Source: Anthonomus grandis grandis (taxonomy: Eukaryota > Arthropoda > Insecta > Coleoptera > Curculionidae). From it: a stretch of DNA of 64,000 nt. Below, in pieces: positions 11,450 to 22,770 of the stretch. The translations under genes and the position numbers were made by a program. Within the stretch, counting starts at the first letter, position 1, and every line of letters starts with the position of its first letter. The stretch lies in NCBI RefSeq assembly GCF_022605725.1, contig NC_065552.1:31817879-31881878 (forward strand), written 5' to 3'. A model generated the notes under the pieces. It saw nothing but the letters and a program-made list of their open reading frames with translations, searched no databases and was not told where the DNA came from.

Positions 11450-14400
11450 ATGACGACCTGCAACTGCCCTGTAACCCAACCAGGGCCAACTCTAGCCTCG
11501 ACATGCGGTGGAGCTCCATTTATGCTGTTTATGGGATTGCTTGAGGTATTTCTGAGGTAACTTACAATATAGAACACAATCAAAAAGTCCTACTTTAATA
11601 TTTGTATTGTTTCTTAATTTAAGCACATTTATGAATGTTATGTTTAAATAGGTCGCAATGCGATTTGGAAGATCCATGCGGTCGTCCAAAATCCACACCC
11701 ATTTTAGACGAGTATGATTTCATTGTTGTTGGGGCGGGAAGTGCGGGGGCGGTGGTGGCGAGCCGCCTCTCTGAGATACCTGACTGGAAAGTTTTGTTAA
11801 TTGAAGCAGGTACCTAAGTATATTGGAAAAAAAATATTAAAAACCAGTATTGGTTCTAACATGATTGTTTTTCCATTAGGAAATGATGAACCTACGGGGA
11901 CACAGGTCCCATCAATGTTTTTAAATTTTATTGGCTCCGACATTGATTGGGCGTATACTACTGAGCCTGAGAAGCAGGCGTGCTTGGCTGAAAATGAGCA
12001 GCGATGTTATTGGCCTAGAGGCAAAGTAAGTATTTTTTTTTAATGTCTTTAACAGTGTTAGATTCAATTCATTATTAGTCAATAATGGTAAATGAAACCT
12101 AAGTACATGTTCCTATTTTTCATTTAACTAAGTTGTTTCACCACCATAATCTAATAAAATAATATATATAATATTTATTTTATTTGAATTTAGTTTATTA
12201 AATTTATAGGAATCCCCATTATACAAAATAAATGTACAAAATAGATTATTACATAATAGATAACTTAACCTAGTGAATTGATACAATGTAAAGAAAAAAA
12301 GGTCAGGAGCATTAATCATGCCATTAACCAGCTTAAAGACAAAACAAAGATCAGCGTTCACACGCCTTTTGGCCAATGTATCCAGTTTAAGTCTTACTCT
12401 TATGTCCTCACGATGATACTCGTCAAAGCTAATGCCCATTCTAAATGCAGCACACCGTAAAAATCCATCTTGCACTTTCTCAATCATATCTATTGAATTC
12501 TGATATAGAGGAGACCACACTACTGAAAAGAATTCAAGATTAGCTCTAACCAGTGAGACATAAAGGAGTCTATAGGCTTGCAGAGAGAGATGGGAACTAT
12601 TCCTGTTTACAGCACCCAACACTCTTAGTCCCTTTAAAGTTATTTTAGAGATGTGATGAACAAATCTCAGATGCTGATCGAACCACACGCCTAAATCCTT
12701 GACTACATTCACATACTGCAAGGACTTACCAAGGATACTATATGTAGAATTGAATCTCCTCGAACCTCTATGAAATGATATGTAGCAACACTTGGAAATA
12801 TTGAGCCTCAATCCGTTCATCACTGACCACTCACACAAAGCATCAAGGTCTGCATGTAGAGCTTCAGGTCATCAGCAAACATACTTACAGAACTATGATT
12901 GATCACATTAACAATATAATTCACAAATAGATTGAAGAGCAGAGGGGCACAGTGAGATCCCTGAGGAATCCCTGAGATTACATTAGTAGGTGCAGAAGTA
13001 CAGCCATGCACCTTCACACTCTGAGTTCTTCCTATCAGAAAACTCTTTAGCCATTTTAAGAGGGAGTCATGAAAACCAGCACTTTCCAACTTGGCCAGCA
13101 AGAGACCAAAGTTCACGCTGTCGAAGGCCTTGGAGAAGTCGGTGTAGACCGCATTAGTCTGAACCCCCCCTCCCCCTTCAAAGCCCCCAGCAGATCACAC
13201 TCGTATTGAACCAAACTGCTGGTTGTGGATTTCCCAGAAGAGAATCCTGACTGTTTTTCACAAATGATTCCTTTGCATTGCCATGTTAGCTGACCGCAAA
13301 CCAAAATATCAAACAATTTGGCCAAAGAGTTTTGAATACATACTCCACGATAATTGGCAATATCCTCCCTATTGCCAGCCTTAAATATCGGCATGATAAA
13401 AATGTGCTTCCAAGCTTCTGGAAAGGTAGAGTCCTGTAAAGACATATTAAAGACCATCTGGAGAGGCCTACTATGTTATTGTATAAATACAGTTCTTTAA
13501 AAAGACATTAGGTATATTACCTGGCCCACAGATAAACTTGTTAGGTAATTTCTGGATCTTAGAAAATACCTCCGAGAGAGTGAAGCGTCCAATAATAATA
13601 TTCTGGGAACCAAATTCAAGAGAATCAGGAATGGGATACGTAGAGTTGTCGTAAACTGTAGCAAAAAATTTTGCAAACAAATCAGTAATTGCTTCCCTAG
13701 ACTCTGCCATTTCCCGGCCCAAAAACATCGAACTTGGAAATGCATTGCTCTTTCTTTTGTCATTGACAAACCTACCAAAAGTAACCACTATCATCCACCA
13801 CTGACCTCTCCACTTTACCAATATATTCACTAAAGCAACGATCGTGTTCTACTTTACATCGAGATCTAAGGGTTGAAAAACGAGCATAAGAGTCAGGTGA
13901 GGGAGTAGACGTATATTTCCTGTGTGCAGCCTTCTTTTAATACATTAAGTCTTTAAGTAAAGGACTAAACCATTTAGGAAAAGATGAAGACCTTAGTCTC
14001 TTTTTAGGAACATACAAATCAAGGCAATCCTATAAAATATTGTAACGATATTGTAAATACCGAGAAACAAGCTGATCTCCATCTTTCCGGAATAACACAA
14101 ATGGCACATCGCACGTCGTCTCGAAGGTTGGCAATAATCTTCCGGAACAGCGTTCTGCCGAGTATATAAAGAGTCGCATCGCCGATAGTAGTCAGTTCAG
14201 TGAAGTAAGGTTCAGAATATTGGCGCGAGATTTAAATAGTTTTATAAGGACGTTTGTATTCTCTAAAGGCCGAGTTGCCGCGGATCTGAGAAGCTTAGCA
14301 ATTTTTAAACTCGCAAGCGGACTCCATAGCCTTAACTGGAGGATGATTCGCAACACGTTAGAAGTGGTCTTGAGGTCTACAAGCGTGCAAGATCTGATGT

Positions 14401-17400
14401 TCTGTTGTCCCAACGTCGTTCTCTAGAGCAAAGCGTTGATTGTTATTTCTGCAAGAGGTCCACCTGCAAGAGAGTCGATATCGACCTTCTGCCGATATCG
14501 ACATCTACCATATTTGGATACATTTCGGGATGAAATGATCTTAGGGAGGGGACAGTATAACGATATTGTACACCGAGAAACCAGCCGATTCTCCGTCATT
14601 CCTAAAGGTTGGCGAGATTCTTCCGCTACAGCGTTGTGCCGAGTATATAAGAAGCTGCATCGCCTACAGTATTCAGTTCTCATTTCACTGACGTAAAGTT
14701 CGAAATATTGGCGTGAGATTTAAGTAGTTGTAAATAAATATAGTAAAAATAAATATCTCTAAAAAATAAGTCTCGTCGTCTCTTAACCTCAGCTAATGGC
14801 TATACCAATACTGGTGTGGTACAGGTAATGAAAATAGGAAGATGTGGGTTCTAAAACTTACTGCGATACTAAGGCCTAAAGGATGATGTTTTTGAAAAGA
14901 AAATTTTAAATGATCAAATTTCGAATATAACCAATCATTTTTAAAATGTAATCATTTATATTTTATAGTCGTCAAAAGGGGAATTTAACCATATGTTATC
15001 AACAAACGGAAGATTTATACTATAGAACGAAATAGATTTTTGCCAAGACTTTTCCTCTGACTTTGACTACAAAAAAAAAAGAATATCGAGACTTAAACTT
15101 GTAGTGCTTTGAGACAACAGCATGATACTGATCCGCTCTTGTGGTATTACAGATTTAAGGTATGAAAAGACCCCAATTTGATAACATTGAAGAGGTCAAG
15201 AAAGAAACGAGGGAGGAGCTATCTAACAGTGAAAGCACAAGTAGGAAGTACAATTTATTAGCTATAACTGAGAGTACTTTAAAAGGGATAAGATTGTTTT
15301 GTAAAATACTTAAAATTAGATAAATTTTAATAAATAATTCCGATTTTATTCGTGTACCTTCCTGTATGTCTATGCTTTCAACACACTTTTAACATGCAAC
15401 AAACAAACCTATCCTATCAAGAAAGAATTAGATAGATATTACTAATTTAGGTTAAGATATACAAGTTTGGTACATATCTTCGCCCTTGACTAAACCATTA
15501 TATATCATAAACTTGATCTATAAAGTTTCAGTATTATAAAAACGTCTTCGTTTACATAGGTAATGGGTGGTACTTCGGTTATGAATGGAATGATGTACAT
15601 GCGCGGATCACGCAAGGATTATAATGATTGGGAGGCATTAGGAAATGATGGTAATTAAAATGACATAACTCGTAAATCATATTTTTACCAATCCACTTTA
15701 TCCTTCAGGCTGGGGATATAACGACGTCCTTCCATATTTCCTTAAAAGCGAAGATAACAAACAAGTGGATAAAATGGACAGAGGGTACCATTCAGAGGGC
15801 GGACTTTTACAAGTCTCGCAGTTTCCTTATCACCCTCCTTTATCAAGGGCCATTATAAAAGCTGCTGAGGAATTGGGTAAACATAAATGAATATTTTAGC
15901 GTTTGTTTTTAGTCAACTATATCAATGAATTTCAGGACAGCCAATCAGAGATGTTAACGGTATCTACCACACTGGGTTCCAAATAGCGCAGACCACAAAT
16001 AGAAATGGTTCAAGGTTGAGTACAGCGCGAGCATTTATTCGTCCCTTTAAAACTCGAGAAAATCTGGATATTTTGATGAATTCCACTGTTACTAAAGTTT
16101 TAGTAAATCCTCAAAGTAAACAGGCCTACGGGGTGGAGGTTTTGACTGAAGGAGGTAGTAAGGAGATTTATGCTACAAAGGAGGTTATTGTCTCTGGGGG
16201 TGAGTGTAGTAGCTCAGATGTGGAAGCTTTTTTATATTTCACATAAATATACTGCATCTTCGGGGGTGTCACAGGGCTCTAACTTGGGACCGTTATTCTT
16301 TCCGGTATTTATATATGATTTAATTACTATCCTTATCAATAAGAAACTCCTATTTGCCGATGACCTCAAGATATTTTCCACTATCGTAAACATAAATTAT
16401 TGTTATTCCTTGCAGAGCGACTTGAATTGTATTAGTTTGTCGTGCACCAAAAACAAATTAAATATTAACGTCTCGAAATGTAGAGTTCTTACTTTTTCAC
16501 GGAAAAAAAATCCAATTGAATTTAAATATAGTTTATCAACAAATCTAAATCGGGGTAAATCCATTTCGGATTTGGGTGTACTCTTTGACCCTAAATTAAC
16601 CTTTGTGGATCGGGTGGAGTCTGTCTCGGATCGCGCTGGTAGGGCACTGGGCTTTATAGTACGCAACTGTCGGCGTTTTAATAACATAGAAGCAATAAAA
16701 ACATTATTTTTTAGCTTTGTACGTTCTAGACTTGAATACGCTTCTGTTATATGGATCCCTTAGTATGAAATTCATAAGTATTCGATGGAAAAAATTCAAC
16801 TAAAGTTTCTTAAGTACATATCCTTCCAAGTTGATGGTTTTTACCCTTTACAGCTCATTTCATATAATCTGCTTTTAACCCTGGAATACTACACTTAGTT
16901 CCCACTCTGCATCTGCTACACAGGGGTACAACCGTACCCTAAATAAAACACGTCGTATTTTAGAAAAACGAAAAATTTATTCACTTATAGAAAAATAATA
17001 ACTTAAACCGAGTCTCTAAGAATACTTTTAACGCACATCCATAATAAAATGTTTATGCGGCACACACTGAGCATATTTTTTTTAATGTTGCAAACACACG
17101 AACTTTTTGCATACAGCATAGCTAACTCTCGATTTTCGATCCTCTCTTCTGGGACAAAGCACACACCTACCCACTGTTGTTGTAAGCCTAGTAGGTACTT
17201 CTTCTGAAGTGGTTATCTTGAGGACCCTACATATAGTTTCACGGAGTTCGCGCCTCAAAGTTGGAGCTTCCAAATGACTCATCAAGACCAGGTCAAGGGC
17301 AAGCTTCTTGAGGTATTCTCTCCTGTGCTTTACAATTTCTTTATTCACTTCACCAGAGCCACGCAAAAGAATCATTGAATTATATCCCAGAATATCCAAC

Positions 17401-20400
17401 AAATTATAGAACAGACATAATGGCCAGCGACGTGTTTTTCTACCAGTAGAATAAGTGTGGCACAACTGGTCTAAAGTATCCACTCCTCCTTTTGTAGAAT
17501 TATAAAATTGAATAATTTCTGGTAACTTGGTCGTAAATGGCTCATCACCTTTTTCGTGCATTGTCGAAAGCATAATTACTGCTTTTTTAGCACTCTTGGG
17601 TGGACAGTATGATAACAGTGTCAGATGTCCACTGTAGCAAAACATGGCAGAATTTTGATTCCTTTCTTTGAGTTCCAAAAACGACTCGGGAATTTCTTTT
17701 TTATTTCTTCTCACAGTACCAACAATGGTAATTTTCCTCTCCTAAAGATGTTTCGTGGTCTCAATAGAAGTAAACCAGTTATCCATGGTCAAGTTCCTAT
17801 TTGTTCCTTGGACAGAACTGGTTAGCTTATTACAGTAATACTGAGCTACAGGAACATCAGTTGGTGTGGAACCTTTTCCTATATAAATTTCAGCATCAAG
17901 TGTAAAAGCTGTTTTGGCATCACAGGACAACACAATTTTGATTCCGTATTTATTGGGCTTTGAAGGGATGTACATTTTAAAAGGACATCGCCCTCTAAAA
18001 CCAACCAATTGTTCATCAATTGTAATATATTCTGAAGGAGTATATAGGTTTTTCATTTTAAAGATTGATCTCTCAAATACCTCTCGAAAAGCTGCAAGCT
18101 TATCAGTTTCTTTTCTTTCAGCTCTGGACTGCTTATCATCAAAGCGAAGACAGTTTATCAAAAACCTGAAATGTGCCTCGGGCATGGTAGCACGGAATAT
18201 TGGCATTCCTGTATCTTTATCAAATAGTTCCTTGGTCAAAACTCCGGCCATTTTCATAACACCGGCATAATAAAATAGCCCGAAAAGTGCTTGGAGTTCA
18301 ATGCTGTTTGTCTCTTACCTACTGGCGTAATAACAGGTGCATCAGTATCTTGGTCATCGTTCTTATTTGAATATTTTAATCGTTGAACTTGGATCTCGTT
18401 ATTAGTATATTGGGTAATTTTATCGAGAGTTTCTTGAGTGAAACATAATTTCCAAGCTTCAGTTCCCGATGTTATATGTTTTGCTTCGTTTTTGTTTCCA
18501 GGTAAATGTAAAATCAGATTTCGTTTTGGTGTACGATGAATTGCGCCTTTCTTACCTGACCACATAAACCCATTTTTACCCCTTAATTTGGTAGGCACTG
18601 GTAAAATTTCCACCATATCTCTGTTGATCGCCTGTATTTCTGCCAATGGTATATTGTCATCTTCCGAATCTGTATCAGATGGAAAGGTATCCTGAGTTTG
18701 TTCTGGTGCAATAAAAGAATTAAGATTGATTTGATTGCCGCGTATTTCATCCTCTTCTGGCTCCTCTCTAAAATCAGGTATAACGGCATCTTCCTCCTCG
18801 CTGTCTCCCGAAAAACTGTCTGAATCAGATTCATAGAGAATGCGATGAATTTCTCCGACATCTTCAGGCTTTGTTAGGTCGAAGAACTTTTTCTGCCCAT
18901 TATTCGTGCAGCCTAACAAAGAAAATCAATAATAACTTAAATATCAAAGAAAAATATAATAACTTAAAAAAAAACTAAAATATTTTATATAAGTATTATA
19001 GACATATTTTAGAAATTTCTCTCTCTTTTCAAAAAAAAAGATACTTACTCATATAATAATAATCACCAAAATCTACTGAGAAGCGAAATAATCACAGAGT
19101 ATATTTAACCTAAACTGCTACACTGGGGTACGCGCTAACCCCAAATATCACAAATCTCGAAAAGCAAAAACCGTGTGCCGACGTCAATTGTCGCACGCGA
19201 ACTGACTTGCCGCGTCTTGAAACTAATAAGACTTCGGCGTTCGTTCCCCCGCCCACTTCCATTTAACTTGAGATATGATTAATGATGGGGTACAAATGTA
19301 TCCCAAGTAGCATTCCAGGGTTAACTCGATTCTCCGTGGACTCACTTGAATTCAGGAAAAAAAAGCCTCAGTTGTATTGTTGCATATAATTCTGCGTGGG
19401 GATATTAACTGTTCTGAATTGCTAGATAAATTAAATTTTTGTGTACCACGACTAAATTCTAGGAATACTAAAACCTTTGGTAAGAGCGTTTTTGGGATTA
19501 TCCAATTAACTTTGCTGTTTGTATTGTTGTTATGTTTTTTTTCTCTCTTTGAGATTTAGGTATATGGGTATTTATTTTGCTTGGGGTTTATAATTTGTGA
19601 TTGCTTAGTTTTATATTGGAAGCCTAAGATTGTTGCTATAAATTGTTAAAACATAGTTTATACTATGATGTCGCGGAGAATATTTTAGTTTTTATTTATG
19701 TGTGTCTTTATTATATCTTAAAAATTGTTTAAACATTATTGTAACCTTTGGCTCTGTAAATGGTTTATACTGTTGGGCTGTATTGCTAAAAATAAATAAT
19801 ATTGACACATTTCTTTAGGTGCCGTAAATTCTCCGCAAATTTTGCTACTTTCTGGGATAGGACCAAAAAATGAACTGGAACAAGTCAAAGTGCCTGTAGT
19901 CCACGACTTGCCAGGTGTGGGTAAAAATTTACAAAACCATGTGGCATTTTTCCTAAATTTCAATATCAATGATACTAATACCGCTCCTTTAAATTGGGCA
20001 ACCGCAATGGAATATTTACTATTCAGAGATGGACTAATGAGCGGTACAGGTGAGAAGCTATGATTATCCGTTTTTGCGTTTCTACTTAAGAAATTTCCAG
20101 GAATATCTGAAGTGACTGGATTTATCAACACTAAATATAACGACCCGAATCTGGACCATCCAGATATTCAATTCTTCTTTGGTGGTTTCTTAGCAAATTG
20201 CGCCAAGACCGGTCAGGTCGGAGAGAGGGTCGATAACGCATCCAGACAAATTCAAATAATTCCTGCTGTATTACATCCAAAAAGTAGAGGAGAGATTCGG
20301 TTAAGGGATGCCAATCCCTTAAGCAAACCAATGATTTTTGCTAATTATTTTACTGATAATAATGATGTTAAAGTTATGATTGAGGGTATAAGATTTGCCT

Positions 20401-20944
20401 TGAGGTTAGCTGAAACTAAAGGTAAGTTCGGTGATTCTGTACTGAGAAATATTATTTTCATTTTTGTTTATACAGCTCTAAGGAGATACGGGTTTCAACT
20501 GGATAAAACACCGGTACAGGGGTGCGAAAGTTTGACATTTGGATCAGATCCGTATTGGGAGTGTGCGATGAAACGACAAACCGGTCCAGAAAATCATCAA
20601 GCTGGAAGCTGTAAGATGGGCCCTAGAAATGATCCTCTGGCCGTTTTGGCGCCTGATTTAAGGGTAATTTTTCTTTTATAAAATGTTTAGAGTATGAGAG
20701 CCATTTTTTCCTTTAGGTGCATGGGATTGACAGACTACGAGTAATAGATACCAGTATAATGCCGAAAGTAACAACTGGCAATACAAATGCTCCCGCCATA
20801 ATGATTGGAGAAAAGGGGGCGGATATAATTAAGGCGCGATGGTTAACGCCTGCTCAGGGTTACTTTTATTCGCATAGCCCTCCATTAGGTAGTAACAGGG
20901 TGGTGAGGCAGTGGAGTGATGTACGAGGTTGGGCTCAAAGATAA
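11450..20944 (+). CDS. Gld: Glucose dehydrogenase (FAD, quinone), GMC oxidoreductase
   Basis: This gene oxidises glucose with FAD and passes electrons to a quinone or dye acceptor. In flies Gld is secreted and acts in cuticle and reproductive tract. Coding exons: 11450-11556, 11652-11809, 11880-12025, 15560-15650, 15709-15876, 15936-16199, 19819-20049, 20101-20421, 20476-20663, 20717-20944. All junctions are GT-AG, phase is kept throughout, and the product is 633 aa, close to the roughly 625 aa of fly Gld. The N-terminus has the Gld-type CGGAPFMLFMGLLEVF and SQCDLEDPCGRP. The FAD-binding GAGSAG is at residues 63-68, the two GMC signatures at about 135-150 (GGTSVMNGMM) and 312-326 (GAVNSPQILLLSGIG), catalytic-type His536 (ENHQAG) and Asn582 (GNTNAP). 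Introns 3 and 6 are swollen by transposons, yet no coding lesion is visible. The start is the first ATG after an apparent untranslated-exon acceptor. Confidence 0.93.
12150..14039 (-). mobile_element. Jockey-like LINE in Gld intron 3
   Basis: Minus-strand ORF2 fragments from about 13830 to 12128 read, in order, a degraded palm entry (CGPGNIPNVFLKN), WKHIFIMPIFKAGNRED with NYRGVCIQNSLAK, a SGKSTTSSLVQYE block, SGIPQGSHCAPLLFNLFV, MFADDLKLY (the catalytic box, here FADD) and LGVWFDQHLRF with the C-terminal LYVSLVRANLEFFSVVW. Frame changes occur near 13457, 13115 and 12830. The 3' end has an A/T-rich tail at 12150-12185. Upstream it is cut off at 14040 by the LTR element. It is antisense to Gld and fully intronic. 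Confidence 0.8.
14041..14806 (+). mobile_element. Internally deleted LTR retrotransposon in Gld intron 3
   Basis: A 5' LTR starts at 14041 (TGTAACGATATTG) with a TATA box at 14161-14170. The 3' LTR starts at 14556, directly after a polypurine tract AGGGAGGGGACAG (14543-14555), and has its own TATA at about 14641. The same LTR and PPT-proximal sequence recur in the element at 22.8-24.4 kb, which shows gypsy-type coding remains. Here nearly all of the internal region is gone and no protein is encoded. AATAT before the left end and AATAC after position 14806 could be a 5-bp target duplication with one change, so the right boundary is tentative. Confidence 0.7.
14815..15555. other. Gld intron 3, 3' part
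   Basis: AT-rich intron sequence. I see no transposon ends or RNA gene. The intron ends with TTTACATAG at 15559. Confidence 0.4.
16230..19803 (+). mobile_element. Jockey-like LINE in Gld intron 6, split by piggyBac
   Basis: The plus strand from 16240 reads SSGVSQGSNLGPLFFPVFIY, then LLFADDLKIFS (the YADD box, here FADD), LNINVSKCRVLTFSRKK, LGVLFDPKLTF and SFVRSRLEYASVIW. The frame then decays up to 16874. After the piggyBac insertion it resumes at 19325 and reads LNFCVPRLNSRNT, the usual C-terminal block of this ORF2. The A-rich 3' tail (CTAAAAATAAATAAT) ends near 19803. The 5' two thirds of the element are absent. It lies in the same orientation as Gld, and its tail lies only about 15 bases before the exon 7 acceptor. 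Confidence 0.8.
16879..19320 (-). mobile_element. piggyBac-like transposon, 2.44 kb, complete ends
   Basis: The element is bounded by TTAA at 16875-16878 and at 19321-19324. Terminal inverted repeats begin CCCTGGAATACTAC on the left and CCCTGGAATGCTAC on the right. The transposase is on the minus strand: an acidic N-terminus from 18919, then a frame change at about 18255, a catalytic domain with TIDEQLVGF, NLTMDNWFTS and KGGVDTLDQL, each carrying one of the three catalytic Asp, and a C-terminal Cys-rich tail (GRCVLCPR, CKKFVC) to 17082. An in-frame TAG at 17742-17744 interrupts it. With one frameshift and one stop this copy cannot make an intact transposase, although both ends look mobilisable in trans. 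It is inserted inside a LINE. Confidence 0.92.
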
Positions 20945-21129
20945 TGTAGCCTGTATTTATTAAAAATAATTATTACAGTGCTGGAGATTTGAAATTGTTA
21001 TATCGGTAGTGCGATAAAACTGAAAAAGAGTTTTTCAATTATGTATTACTTGTTCAAATGTCTAATACTATATTATAAAATAATTTATGGTTATAATTAT
21101 CTTAAAAGTAATTTTCGAGTTTAAAAAGT

Positions 21130-21135
21130 AATAAA
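21130..21135 (+). promoter_or_regulatory. Candidate poly(A) signal of Gld
   Basis: AATAAA lies 186 bases after the Gld stop codon. Further A/T-rich candidates occur near 21400, so the real 3' end may be later. Confidence 0.35.
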
Positions 21136-21199
21136 ATTGTCAAAGAACTTGTTCTACTTTTGAAAATATTTAATTATAATGCCAGTTAAGTAAGTATAA

Positions 21200-22130
21200 A
21201 AATATTGCACATGTAGTTCCTTTTTTTAATGCAATTTTGTACATATATTATGTAAATTATCGTAATTTGTTTTGTGCTATCGATTGTAAAAATGTGTTAT
21301 TGTAATAATAATAGTGATTAAAAAAAATCTTTTTAAACCAAGCAATTCTACTAATTCTTAAATACAATTTAATTGATGTACAGTATTACTGTGCCTAAAA
21401 TAAATAGTATATTACATATCAATAGGAGTCTTTTAATAAATCAATTTTGTGTCTGAAATATTAAATGCAAATTTAATACATTTTGATGTTAATGTTAATA
21501 AAATTACAATTTTTTCCTAACAAACGTGTTATTTTTGACTGACATTAAGGGATTTGTAACCATTAAGGGATATTTTATTTATTTATTAATTCATATATCA
21601 ATATAACATATTTAATATAAATTACATGGATGCAGGAATATATTTAAAGCCACTAATATTGATATGAAATTCAAAATGTAAGATTTCCAATTGCATTTCA
21701 ATGGCATGATTTTTGTCTTTTAAGAAATAGACACGTTGACTTTAGACCCCATAACGGAACTCTGGAGTGAGAGTTTAATGAGGTTAATTGAGGGATTTTC
21801 TGTTGAGGCTTTGGAGAATACACACTCAAAAAAGATTGGAATTAGTAGAAGGGTAAGTTCCTAATTTGAGTCAAATTATTTAACTTAGTAATTTCTACTT
21901 TAACAGTAACCGACTTCCATCTGGTGTACATTAAGGGTCTCATCTCTCCTCTTTATCGCCTTTCTTTAGAATATATTGGTGTTTCACTTCTAATGATTTT
22001 GTCTAATGATTTCTTAGAAAGATATTTGATAACTGTAATAAGCTTCAATGTGTCAAATATGTTGAACGTATCCAAAGATTTCGTAGCTTCTGCATATAGT
22101 ACAGGTTGGCCCAAATTCCGAGAAGAGATA
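21200..22130. other. Intergenic after Gld
   Basis: AT-rich DNA with a TTTATTTATTTATT run at about 21570-21590 that could be the tail of a lost LINE. No credible gene is seen. Confidence 0.35.
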
Positions 22131-22182
22131 TGACTTTATTAAGGCGACGTCTTATCCTCTACAAAATAACTTTTTTAGGTTT

Positions 22183-22220
22183 AACGTCCGACGTTTCGTC
22201 TTTTAGAAACCATCATCAAC
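22183..22220 (-). ncRNA. Hammerhead-like motif in dispersed repeat
   Basis: On the minus strand the order is TTGATGA, a short hairpin (GTTT...AGAC), GAAA, then ACGTCGGACGT, which can fold as a minimal helix III. This is the arrangement of a type I hammerhead ribozyme core, except that C3 is T, two extra bases follow the TGATGA box, and helix I pairing is poor. It is related in layout to the motifs at 37.3 and 37.7 kb. Activity is doubtful for this copy. Confidence 0.35.
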
Positions 22221-22770
22221 TATTTTAATTTATATATTTTTTTATACGTTTTAACCACCTTAATATCATAACATATTAAAATATTCAACTTGTTAATGTT
22301 TTGATAAGATTAAACGATTTTTTATTTCTCTTAACAAAAAAATAAGTGCGGTCCTGCGCTTGTGGTTTTCTCTACAGTTAGGCCACCTTACCATGGTACT
22401 ATATTAAAACTTTTAAGCTAAATCTACAAGAATCAAAACGAAAATATTTCATATTTAACAAACAATTATTTTATAATATTTGGGGACAAATCGGGAAATC
22501 TAGGAGGCCATTTAACATCGCCAGTCCCATATATTTAATTTTTAAGGTTATTGAGTAAGGAATTAAAAACTTTTGTGCTCATTTTCTCGAGACCACTATC
22601 GAACAACGGAAGGACTGTGTTAATGAAAAAAATAATTCATCTAAACATAGAATATTTCCTAAAAAAATTAAATTTTCATTTGCTTTTTTCGTCATGGCAT
22701 CACAAAAGTCCATTCGTCGCCACTGGGATTTGGGATATATCTCCTGAGTTTTAGAATATTTGCAACATAT

